Part shown: positions 7,934 to 15,450 of the stretch, one piece after another
Layout: each line of letters opens with the position of its first letter
Numbering within the stretch: the stretch's first letter is position 1
Translations under genes and position numbers: made by a program
IMG/VR virus record: IMGVR_UViG_3300046694_000136
Span: 170,504 to 234,503 of that record
DNA length: 64,000 nt
From: a virus
Strand: one strand, 5' to 3'
The notes under the pieces: model-generated
What the model was told of the DNA's origin: nothing
What the model saw: only the letters and a program-made list of their open reading frames with translations
Databases searched by the model: none

Positions 7934-9958
7934 ATGTCTAATAACTCACCAAATGAGCGCATGCGTCTGCTTGACGAGCAGTTGCGCCATCATGATTGGA
8001 AGTACCACGTCGAGGATGCACCGGAGATCGAGAATGATGCGTACGACGCACTCGAACGGGAATTCCGTGGTCTGTGTGAAGAATACCCTGAATTGGCTAT
8101 TCAGTTTGATAGCCACACCAAAACGGTTCCTATTGATTTACCTGCTGACGGTCCGTTGGAGATTATCAAGTTCAACGACCCCATGCTCAGTGTGAAGAAG
8201 ATCCACACACTGGAGGATCTGGCTAAGTTCATCAGTAAACTCCCTGATGATACTCAGTTGGTCCACGAGCTCAAGCTGGACGGCATGGCATTGCGTCTGC
8301 TGTACAAGCAAGGGCTTCTGGTCAGCATGGCCACTCGCGGAGCTGGTATGGTGGGCGAAGAGGTTATTCACGCACTTCCTCTTTTCGCCAAGGATGTTAT
8401 CCCTGAACGGATCGAAACAGATCTGGACGAATTGGAGATTCGTGGTGAAGCTTGGATCTCCATGCGGGATTATCTCGAGTACAACGAGTCGGTAGAAGCC
8501 GCTGACCGTAAGAAAGATCCCCGTAACGCAGTAAGTGGATGGATCAGAACACACCCTAGCCGAATGGACCACAAGGTGCTGGATACCTTGCAGTTCTCTG
8601 CTTACTGGTCAGACGAAACCTTTGGTCTTGAAACCTATCGGGAAGTCAAGGAGAAACTGCGCAGTCTCCGGTTCGATACTCCTAATGAAGTCACCCACGA
8701 CCACATCGTAAAGAATCTGCGTAGTGATATGATTCCTACTGATGGGATCATGGTTAAGGTTGACTCCCTTAAACTTCAAAAGGAACTCGGTGTTGGTAAC
8801 CGTCACCCTAACTGGAGTGTGGGGTATAAGTTCCCCCCAGCCGAAGGTACTCCCAAAGTCGTAACCGTAGAGTGGAGTACCAGTGGCTACGGTCGTGTGG
8901 TCCCGGTGGTGATCTATACCCCCATTAAGCTGGGCGGGGCTATGTTCACTCGGGCTTCCTTGGACAACTACGGGAACTTCATGGAACTGGGGTTGGGTGA
9001 AGGCGACACTGTTTCGGTAACACGGAACAATGACGTTATCCCTCGGTTGAACCACGTTATCTCCTCTGGTGATGGTGTAGCACTGGAAGCCCCTACAGAG
9101 TGCCCTAGCTGCTCTGCGTTGCTTGAGGTTAGGATAGGGAAGACTGGTTCCGAACTCGTGTGTAACAACCTCTCTGGCTGTCCTGGCCAGTTGATCAACC
9201 GCACGGTGATCATGGGTGACAAGTTCGGGCTTGATATTGATGGATTGGGTCCAGTTATTGTCCACGACTTGGTTCAACGTACCTACATCAAACAACCCGC
9301 TGATGTATTCAGTTTGGGGGCTGGTGCGAATAACTTGATGTCCGATCTGTTGAAAGCGAACATCGAGAAGGTTAAGAACCAACCTGTTCCACTTCATCGA
9401 TTCATTAAAGCTCTGTGCCTTCCGGATATCGGAACGGTATTGTCGAAACGTATTGCCAACGCAATCATTAGTGGTAGCGACGGCTTCGCTAGTTCTATGG
9501 TTCTGGCTTATCACGAGAACTCTGACAAAGACGTGTTTAAGTCGATGTTTGAAGTCCTCATGACCAAGCTCAGCTTCCTGAACAGCGTTCAAGGGATCTC
9601 TAACGGGATTGCCATGAGCGTGGTCCGGTCTATCTCCAGTCCTATGTTCGACGATAACTTCAGCGCGATGGTAGACGCTTTGGTTCTCGACTTCGGGAAG
9701 ATGGAGGAGTCCGGATACAAGGTAGCCATCACTGGTTCTTTCGATCAGGGTAAAGATGCGTTGATCAAGTACTTTGCTGAGCATGGCATTGAACTGACCG
9801 ACAAACTGACTCTGGATTGCAAGTACCTTATTGTGGGGGAACGTGCTGGTAAAGCTAAAACTTTAAAAGCAACTGATAACGCTATACCTATGCTGGATGT
9901 GAATCAGTACCCGAGTATTGAACACCTCATTAACTACATCAAGGAAAACTCAGTATGA
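7934..9958 (+). CDS. ligA: NAD-dependent DNA ligase, full length
   Basis: A 674-residue ligase with the complete bacterial LigA domain order. The N-terminal Ia helix pair that binds nicotinamide mononucleotide is residues 15-40 (HHDWKYHVEDAPEIENDAYD). The adenylation domain carries the nucleotide-binding lysine K114 in ELKLDGMALRL and the TRGAGMVGEE motif. An OB fold follows around 300-380. A four-cysteine zinc finger uses C390, C393, C410 and C416, followed by helix-hairpin-helix repeats and a C-terminal BRCT domain from about 590. It seals nicks using NAD as AMP donor during replication and repair. ATG 7934 follows GGAG 7923-7926; the in-frame ATG at 7916 lacks a ribosome site. It overlaps the next gene by ATGA. 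Confidence 0.96.
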   Translation: MSNNSPNERMRLLDEQLRHHDWKYHVEDAPEIENDAYDALEREFRGLCEEYPELAIQFDSHTKTVPIDLPADGPLEIIKFNDPMLSVKKIHTLEDLAKFISKLPDDTQLVHELKLDGMALRLLYKQGLLVSMATRGAGMVGEEVIHALPLFAKDVIPERIETDLDELEIRGEAWISMRDYLEYNESVEAADRKKDPRNAVSGWIRTHPSRMDHKVLDTLQFSAYWSDETFGLETYREVKEKLRSLRFDTPNEVTHDHIVKNLRSDMIPTDGIMVKVDSLKLQKELGVGNRHPNWSVGYKFPPAEGTPKVVTVEWSTSGYGRVVPVVIYTPIKLGGAMFTRASLDNYGNFMELGLGEGDTVSVTRNNDVIPRLNHVISSGDGVALEAPTECPSCSALLEVRIGKTGSELVCNNLSGCPGQLINRTVIMGDKFGLDIDGLGPVIVHDLVQRTYIKQPADVFSLGAGANNLMSDLLKANIEKVKNQPVPLHRFIKALCLPDIGTVLSKRIANAIISGSDGFASSMVLAYHENSDKDVFKSMFEVLMTKLSFLNSVQGISNGIAMSVVRSISSPMFDDNFSAMVDALVLDFGKMEESGYKVAITGSFDQGKDALIKYFAEHGIELTDKLTLDCKYLIVGERAGKAKTLKATDNAIPMLDVNQYPSIEHLINYIKENSV

Positions 9959-11424
9959 CTGATAAGAAGGTCGACAAGGCAGCTGACGTAGCGGTTAAGG
10001 ACGCCGTTGTCAAAGTAAAGAAAGCGGCTGAGGCTGTGGCTGTTGCTGAGAAGGGCGCTCCGCCAGCACCTGTCGAAACCAAACCGAAAGAGAAACTGGT
10101 CATTCCTGATTTCGGTAAGTACCACGGCAGTTCTCGAATGAGAAAGGCGGTTGAAGACGCCCGGAAGAGCGGTCTTTCCGTAACCCCTGTAGAAAAGATC
10201 AAGGGCCCTACCGTCGTTATTTCTGGCATGAGCATCAGCCCGGTCGCCACCGGTCTCAAGCCCACTGGTTCGTCGGGTGATACGTACGTCCACGACGGCA
10301 AAGAGTTCTACCTGCCCGGTCACTTGTTGTACAACGCTCATACCCGTCAAGGTGTTCTCGAAGACGAGCCGTGGATCCGGACCAGCAGTTATCAAGGTCC
10401 GGAAATGTCGTTGTTTGCCTTCGTGTACGACAACGATACGTTCTGGTTGCTGATGGACGAGAACTCTACATTCACTCGTGATGCGGATTCTTACTACTGC
10501 CGTACCAAAGGCGGTCAGTTGGTCATGATCAACTCGGAAAGCCACAACGACCAGTTCATCGGCAATAACGTACTGGTTAACGTCGAGTCCCATGACAACA
10601 TCCTCAACCAGACCAACATCATCGTCAACTCGGCCCGTGTCGGTCAGGAACGTGGCTGGGGCGACTCCAGTCCGTTCAAGGTCGGTAGCAAGCGTCAGGT
10701 GTACAAACATCTCCGCATGAAGAAGGTGGACGCTATCGACTCGGAGCTGACTCGTGGTCGTTACTTCTCCAGTAACTTCACCAAGTCCACTGTTGAAGGC
10801 ACCGGTACTTACGAAAGCTCTGTTGAAAGTACTTTCCTGACCGAATGCCGTATCCGCGGTAGCCGTGTTCTGTTGACAGGACTTACCGGTGAAGCGTTGA
10901 ACTTTGACGCTGAAGGCGAGATCCTGGTCAAGGGTGTGGGTAACCTGAAACACCAACACTGGTCTTTCCCGAGCATCCACGTTACCAACCGGTTTGCTTT
11001 CACCGAGATCGACCACATTACCCGTCATGATCGCGGTATCAAGATGGTACGTATCAGTCCTACTGAAGTTGAAGTTGGGCTGGCCATGTGGAAGGACGGT
11101 GTCAAGGTAACTATCAACGCTCCGCGCTTCACGGTGGAGAATGCGATCCTCGACGGCCTGCGCGATAGCCGCGACAAGAAGCCTGAGCCTGCTCCGGCAC
11201 CGGTAGGTCCTTTCGGCTCGTACATCCCTCCGTATCAGTCGTTGGGCCCCCGTAGCTATTACGGCGAGAAGCCGGGTGAAACCATTCGCAACTTCATGGA
11301 CAACTACATCGTTGACCAAGTGGTATCGCGTCTGGGCGTGATCCAAATGCTGGATGAGGTCGAAAGCACTGCCAAAGACCTCGATCGTACCCACCCCCAC
11401 GATCACATTAACTTCCTCGAGTAA
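9955..11424 (+). CDS. Unknown protein with Lys/Ala-rich N-terminus, paralog of the next gene
   Basis: A 489-residue protein. Residues 1-45 are a charged Lys/Ala/Val-rich stretch. The body (about 90-400) is beta-rich and aligns by eye with the following gene: both share RGWG(D/E)S, a central part-helix region of T/S/N-rich strands (NFTKSTVEGTGTYESSVEST) and a later PSI..N-F..T-ID block ending in a (M-V/I-RI) strand. The repeat pattern resembles a right-handed beta-helix, but no catalytic motif is evident. Codon third positions are G/C-rich compared with the early genes. It overlaps the ligase stop by ATGA and ends at a perfect palindrome. No family recognised. Confidence 0.65.
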   Translation: MTDKKVDKAADVAVKDAVVKVKKAAEAVAVAEKGAPPAPVETKPKEKLVIPDFGKYHGSSRMRKAVEDARKSGLSVTPVEKIKGPTVVISGMSISPVATGLKPTGSSGDTYVHDGKEFYLPGHLLYNAHTRQGVLEDEPWIRTSSYQGPEMSLFAFVYDNDTFWLLMDENSTFTRDADSYYCRTKGGQLVMINSESHNDQFIGNNVLVNVESHDNILNQTNIIVNSARVGQERGWGDSSPFKVGSKRQVYKHLRMKKVDAIDSELTRGRYFSSNFTKSTVEGTGTYESSVESTFLTECRIRGSRVLLTGLTGEALNFDAEGEILVKGVGNLKHQHWSFPSIHVTNRFAFTEIDHITRHDRGIKMVRISPTEVEVGLAMWKDGVKVTINAPRFTVENAILDGLRDSRDKKPEPAPAPVGPFGSYIPPYQSLGPRSYYGEKPGETIRNFMDNYIVDQVVSRLGVIQMLDEVESTAKDLDRTHPHDHINFLE

Positions 11425-11433
11425 CCCTCTGTA

Positions 11434-11461
11434 CCTAAGTAACCCCTAGGGGTTACTTAGG
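11434..11461. terminator. Perfect 28-base palindrome, probable terminator
   Basis: CCTAAGTAACCCC and its exact complement meet at a central TA, giving a 13- to 14-bp symmetric stem between two paralogous genes. The right flank reads AGGGTCTAATTA, the reverse complement of the TAGACCCT flank seen at other hairpins here. There is no T-run. Confidence 0.65.
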
Positions 11462-11482
11462 GTCTAATTAAGGAAATGAGCT

Positions 11483-12841
11483 ATGACCAAGAAAACTGAA
11501 ACCACTCCTGTTGAAAAGAAAGAAGTAGTTGCTCCGGTAGAAAGACGCCTGATCGGTCAAAAGGGTGTTATCGCTATTGGCGGGAAGATTCTGGAGCCCA
11601 TTGCCCAGTTCGATAAGACTAACGGGCCGCTTTCCCATAACGGGGTTCTGTTAGTTGACTACAACTTTTCGCTGATAGGAGACAAGGCAGCCAAGCTTAG
11701 TCTCTATTCGTATACCGTGCGTAAAGACGGTAATGCGGAGGCAGTGGACCTTTTCATTCTGGCCGATGAATTATCCAGTCTGGATATGGAGGTTCCTGAG
11801 TATTTGGATTTTCAGGACCAGTCGTTTGCGGTTCTTACCCTGGTCAACTCATCCAGTAGGAATGACTACCTCCGTGGTGGGGTGGTATTGGTCAACGTGG
11901 CTACCACCGAGAATGCCTTTCAGGATTCTATTATTCAGATGCAAGGGCGTGGTTGGGGCGAGTCCCACGAAGTGATGCGGACTGACCCACTTTCTCGTCG
12001 TATTACCGTTAACAACGTCGACGCAAACAAGCTGAAGCTCCAGGGCCGACAACTGCCGCCGGGCATTTACCATGACGCTGACTTGTTCGAAAACACGTTC
12101 ATTCGTGGTGAGCTGGAAGATGACGAACGACTCGTTACTATCAGCAACAGTACGATTCGCTGGAGTAGCTTCCGCGAGGGCGACATTACCATCACCAACT
12201 CAATGGTCTCGCACACCGGTTTCCATTTCACCGGTGACGTTAAGTTGCACGGGGTTACTGTAGAGAGTGAGAACTTCGGTCATCTTCCGAGCATTTATCT
12301 GAACAGTAAGTTTGACATGACGGCCATTGATGTAGCAGGTAAGAGTCAGGCCAAGATGATCCGGATTAATCAGGACAGAGTGATGATCACTCTTCCTTTA
12401 TCCGAGGACAAGTATGGCACGCCCGGTCATACGCTTTGCACCATGTCTTTCCGTAATCCGCGTTCTCGCCGGGGTCTGCGTAACCAAGCCAATGACGTGT
12501 TGTTCGGGGATGACATGCCAAGTGAGATGGAGGAGAGTGTTCTCGACTATTTCGTGGATACCGTGTTGTCTCGTTGCAGCATGATGAACTTGGTGGACAG
12601 CGCCAAGCGTCTGTTGAGTGGTAACTTGTTGGGAGTAAAAGAACCGCGTGCCCCACGTCCCCCAAGAGAGATGGGTCCTATGCAGCTTGCCCAGTCTGGA
12701 CCTACCGGAGCTTTCTTCAGTCCGGGGCGTATGGACGAACGCGGGTTCGCGGAAAGTGCCGGTGATCTTTACGGCACTAGCACTGCCTTAGCAAATGAAT
12801 ACGACAAGACCATTTATATTGATAAGGTCACCAAATTTTAA
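11483..12841 (+). CDS. Unknown protein, paralog of the preceding gene
   Basis: A 452-residue protein aligned by eye with its upstream neighbour (shared RGWGES, an LPSIYLNSKFDMTAID block and a following MIRI strand). The central part (about 190-260, e.g. FENTFIRGELEDDERLVTIS) has repeated short beta strands suggestive of a solenoid. The N-terminus begins with a Lys/Glu/Val-rich linker shorter than that of the paralog, and the C-terminus is Pro/Gly-rich. Its job is unknown. A pair of solenoid-like proteins next to the ligase and RNase H could be either structural or DNA-associated; the sequence does not decide. Confidence 0.62.
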   Translation: MTKKTETTPVEKKEVVAPVERRLIGQKGVIAIGGKILEPIAQFDKTNGPLSHNGVLLVDYNFSLIGDKAAKLSLYSYTVRKDGNAEAVDLFILADELSSLDMEVPEYLDFQDQSFAVLTLVNSSSRNDYLRGGVVLVNVATTENAFQDSIIQMQGRGWGESHEVMRTDPLSRRITVNNVDANKLKLQGRQLPPGIYHDADLFENTFIRGELEDDERLVTISNSTIRWSSFREGDITITNSMVSHTGFHFTGDVKLHGVTVESENFGHLPSIYLNSKFDMTAIDVAGKSQAKMIRINQDRVMITLPLSEDKYGTPGHTLCTMSFRNPRSRRGLRNQANDVLFGDDMPSEMEESVLDYFVDTVLSRCSMMNLVDSAKRLLSGNLLGVKEPRAPRPPREMGPMQLAQSGPTGAFFSPGRMDERGFAESAGDLYGTSTALANEYDKTIYIDKVTKF

Positions 12842-12854
12842 ACTCGAGGTATAA

Positions 12855-13346
12855 ATGTCCAAGCCCAAGCAAGATAACTACATCATCTATACGGATGGTG
12901 CTTGTAAGGGTAACCCGGGACGCGGCGGGTATGGTATCTATGCTCAGCTCGGGGATGTATTTACCGAGCTGAGTAAAGGCTATCACCACACCACCAACAA
13001 CCGTATGGAAATGATGGCAGTAATCGTAGCACTGGAAGAGTTCGGTCCTGGTATTAAGGTCGACATCTATACTGACTCCGATTACACCATCAAGTCCGCC
13101 ACTAAGTGGGCTCGTGGGTGGGCGCGCAATAACTGGGTTACGTACAAGACTGGCCTACCGGTGAAGAACAAAGATCTTCACATGGTTATGTTCGAGTTGT
13201 TGAAACTGAACAAGGTCAAATTCCATTGGGTCCGTGGTCACTCCAAGATCCATGGTAACGAAGTAGCTGACAAACTGGCATCTGATGCCTGTGCAAAACC
13301 AGAACTACAAGATACAGGTTACCTGCGGTCGATAGGGGCTATCTAA
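12855..13346 (+). CDS. rnhA: Ribonuclease HI
   Basis: A 163-residue RNase HI with the standard fold signatures. IIYTDGACKGNPGRGGYG carries D14, NNRMEMMAV carries E52, IYTDSDYTIK carries D74, and HWVRGHSKIHGNEVADKLA provides the histidine loop and the fourth acidic residue. These are the DEDD two-metal catalytic residues. The enzyme cleaves the RNA strand of RNA:DNA hybrids, which in phages removes primers and R-loops; together with the nearby ligase it could mature lagging-strand fragments. Length and motif spacing are normal. The start follows GAGGT 12845-12849. Confidence 0.95.
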   Translation: MSKPKQDNYIIYTDGACKGNPGRGGYGIYAQLGDVFTELSKGYHHTTNNRMEMMAVIVALEEFGPGIKVDIYTDSDYTIKSATKWARGWARNNWVTYKTGLPVKNKDLHMVMFELLKLNKVKFHWVRGHSKIHGNEVADKLASDACAKPELQDTGYLRSIGAI

Positions 13347-13377
13347 GCCCCTCTTTAATTGGATTAGGAGAAAAAGG

Positions 13378-13800
13378 ATGGATGGTACAGCTGTAGTAGA
13401 GGGCAACGCCAAAGTACAAGCGCTTTTTGAAGAGATCATGGGCATCGACAATAAGCGTAAGCACATCACCATACGCAACAAGTACGCAGTAGGGATAGTC
13501 CGGAAATTTCGAGAGATCTTCATTTACGATTATGATCGCTCGAGCCGCCCGTTGGTCAAGGTTAAGAAAGCCGGTCAGACTGTATTGTTACGGTTAGGGT
13601 TCGGGATCGACGAAACACTGGAGCTCCTGGAGAACCTACTGCGTATCATGCAAGCGTTTGGTACCCCTAAGGAAGAACCGATTGTACATCTTCCCAAGCC
13701 TATCCCTGTTGACGATCCTCGTAGTACCGTGGGGATCAACGAGGCCGGGAAGATCATCATGCACAGCATTACCGCTATTAAAAGACCGATTGCTCAATAG
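13378..13800 (+). CDS. Unknown protein, 140 aa
   Basis: A small basic protein. ATG 13378 follows AGGAG in the short gap after RNase HI. The first 90 residues alternate helix and basic strand (RKHITIRNKYAVGIVRKFRE), followed by a Leu-rich helix (ETLELLENLLRIMQAF) and a Pro-rich linker. No family recognised. The position in a run with RNase HI and ligase suggests a nucleic-acid-related role, but nothing in the sequence proves it. Confidence 0.6.
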   Translation: MDGTAVVEGNAKVQALFEEIMGIDNKRKHITIRNKYAVGIVRKFREIFIYDYDRSSRPLVKVKKAGQTVLLRLGFGIDETLELLENLLRIMQAFGTPKEEPIVHLPKPIPVDDPRSTVGINEAGKIIMHSITAIKRPIAQ

Positions 13801-13826
13801 AACAACGAGAAGAATAAGGATTTTCC

Positions 13827-14111
13827 ATGTATTACTTTTTTAAGCATAACGGGGTATGGCGGTACAAGTACCCAGGGGATTTAAACGCTAAAACGATTGA
13901 CACCTTTGCGTTAGAGCGCGTATTGGGTGTGATGGGTGGTCCTGAAGTTATCGTGGTAAGAGCGCAACCTGATGGCAACGTTTATCATATTAACGTTAAG
14001 CACGGCTTCATCGACAAAGTTGAGCACGCGGATACTACAGTTGGTCCGTTGGCTGACGGCACAAACTACATTGAAGTAACTGAATTCCACGCTAAGGAAA
14101 TTACCCTATGA
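13827..14111 (+). CDS. Unknown protein, 94 aa
   Basis: A compact mixed alpha/beta protein starting MYYFFKHNGVWRYKYPGD, with aromatic residues clustered in the first 20 positions. No recognised motif. AAGGA at 13815-13819 serves ATG 13827, and the stop overlaps the next start (ATGA at 14108), so translation of the two is likely coupled. Confidence 0.62.
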   Translation: MYYFFKHNGVWRYKYPGDLNAKTIDTFALERVLGVMGGPEVIVVRAQPDGNVYHINVKHGFIDKVEHADTTVGPLADGTNYIEVTEFHAKEITL

Positions 14112-14836
14112 CTGTTCCAGCGACTCTTCCGCTTTCTTTGCACCATGTCGACTCCTCTTGGGTTAATCAGCGTGCTAAAGAGCTGAGTGACACCCGTGGT
14201 CATAAACGTCCTGATGTTAAGGGCGCGTTGACTGAGATTGCCGACAAGTTTGTTGATGAGGTTGGTGATAACCTCGACGAATCCCGCGACTTGGCTGTAT
14301 ACCAGCCCTCCGGGGATACTGACCCGTACATCATTGCAGTTCCGATCAAAGATGCCGTGGTCGCTGTTGTAGAAGCTCCTGTGCCGGTTTCTATTCCAGT
14401 CGGTGGTGTGTACCGTCCACACGAAGTTCCTGAGACCATCCAGGAAGACTTCGAGAACTTCCTTTTCGAAACCGAAACGGGTGCAACTCCTGCTGAACTG
14501 GAGAAGGACTCTACCGGACGCTATACCCACAAGAACATTCGACTGATGTGGTACGGGTTCAACCTCTACCACCAGAAGATGACCATGGCTCGCCGTGCAG
14601 AGTTCCGTGCTGCGTACCACAAGGCTCTGGGTAGCTACATCGTCGGTAAGGTGTACGAGAACGGTGCAACTGTCTTCACCAAGGTTCCTGTGCGCTACCG
14701 TAATAAGGCGCAGGCACTGGAAGAGGCAAACCGTCTTCTGGAAGAACAAGGCGAGGCGTGGGCCGTGTGGCGCTGCATCGACATCTTCGGTAAGTTCGAT
14801 GTTCGTGTTCCTGAAGAGGACGCTCCTCAAGAGTAA
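14108..14836 (+). CDS. Unknown protein, 242 aa
   Basis: An acidic protein with a helical N-terminal half, a Val/Pro-rich linker near residues 85-105 (VVAVVEAPVPVSIPVGG) and a helical C-terminal half rich in Arg, Ala and aromatic residues (MARRAEFRAAYHKALGSYI). No family recognised. Coupled to the upstream gene by an ATGA overlap; the Acb1-like gene starts 38 bases after its stop. Confidence 0.6.
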   Translation: MTVPATLPLSLHHVDSSWVNQRAKELSDTRGHKRPDVKGALTEIADKFVDEVGDNLDESRDLAVYQPSGDTDPYIIAVPIKDAVVAVVEAPVPVSIPVGGVYRPHEVPETIQEDFENFLFETETGATPAELEKDSTGRYTHKNIRLMWYGFNLYHQKMTMARRAEFRAAYHKALGSYIVGKVYENGATVFTKVPVRYRNKAQALEEANRLLEEQGEAWAVWRCIDIFGKFDVRVPEEDAPQE

Positions 14837-14873
14837 AGGATTTTATAGATTCTTAACTCGTCCGGGAACTGAA

Positions 14874-15302
14874 ATGGCCAGTAACGCAGGTTATGTCCAA
14901 GTCCTGTTGCAAGAACCAGAGCGAAGCGAAATCCTAGGGTTGTTGGTTCAGGCTAGTATTGAAATGCCCAAGTACCCTCTTCATTGCACTGTTATGTATG
15001 ACGAGCGCGATCTGGATGTTCCATTGTGCACTGTGAACCCCAATAAGGTTTACGAGGCCACTATCCAGAATGTTGAGGTGTTGGGTGACGGACTGGTGTT
15101 CCATTTGATCTCACCGAGTTTGGTGGAGGAACACTTGCGGTTGAAAGACCGAGGTTACCAATCTTCCTTCGCTGCTTATCTTCCTCATATGTCCATGACG
15201 TATAAGTTCGATAAGTACGATACCCTTAAAGCAGACTTCTTGTTTGCTAACTGGGCAGGGCGTAAAGTTACCTTCAGTGAAGAGCAGTTTGGTGATAAAT
15301 AG
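14874..15302 (+). CDS. 2H phosphoesterase resembling anti-CBASS nuclease Acb1
   Basis: A 142-residue protein with the two histidine signatures of 2H phosphoesterases: H37-C-T39 in PLHCTVMYD and H105-M-S107 in PHMSMTYKF. The 68-residue spacing, the segment LVEEHLRLKDRGYQSSFAAY just before the second motif and the total length match what I recall of T4 Acb1 (57B), which uses H44 and H113 to hydrolyse cyclic oligonucleotides and so blocks CBASS immunity. The family also includes LigT-type RNA phosphoesterases, so substrate is inference. ATG 14874 was chosen because the frame upstream runs inside the preceding gene. A long hairpin ends the unit. Confidence 0.75.
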   Translation: MASNAGYVQVLLQEPERSEILGLLVQASIEMPKYPLHCTVMYDERDLDVPLCTVNPNKVYEATIQNVEVLGDGLVFHLISPSLVEEHLRLKDRGYQSSFAAYLPHMSMTYKFDKYDTLKADFLFANWAGRKVTFSEEQFGDK

Positions 15303-15308
15303 GCAATA

Positions 15309-15334
15309 CCTGCCCAGTCCTAGGACTGGGCAGG
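15309..15334. terminator. Perfect 26-base palindrome terminator ending the replication block
   Basis: CCTGCCCAGTCC with its exact complement around a central TA gives a 13-bp stem directly after the Acb1-like gene. The right flank AGGGTCTATT is the reverse complement of the AATAGACCCT flank of the hairpins at 3051 and 20845. A T-rich stretch (15341-15358) follows on the plus strand. Confidence 0.8.
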
Positions 15335-15378
15335 GTCTATTATGCATTTTATTTTTTAAGTTGCAGATTTACTCATGT

Positions 15379-15397
15379 CTATATTACTCGTGTGAAT
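15379..15397 (+). promoter_or_regulatory. Early-type phage promoter motif
   Basis: CTATATTACTCGTGTGAAT, lying after a terminator and 54 bases before a start codon. It matches the consensus built from nine sites in this window. The core CTATATTAC resembles the AT-rich early promoter of phiKZ as I recall it, used by the packaged virion RNA polymerase. Confidence 0.75.
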
Positions 15398-15450
15398 AAA
15401 CAACGCAATGTTTTAAACTCATTGTCTGTTAACTGTACTTGGAGAACGTT

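Noticed and set aside
8609-9784. A 391-codon minus-strand open frame
   Set aside because: Opposite the DNA ligase, whose domains are complete.
9934-11406. A 490-codon minus-strand open frame
   Set aside because: Lies opposite the 9955-11424 gene, whose strong codon bias and coupled start are clear; the minus frame has no upstream signal or recognisable domain.
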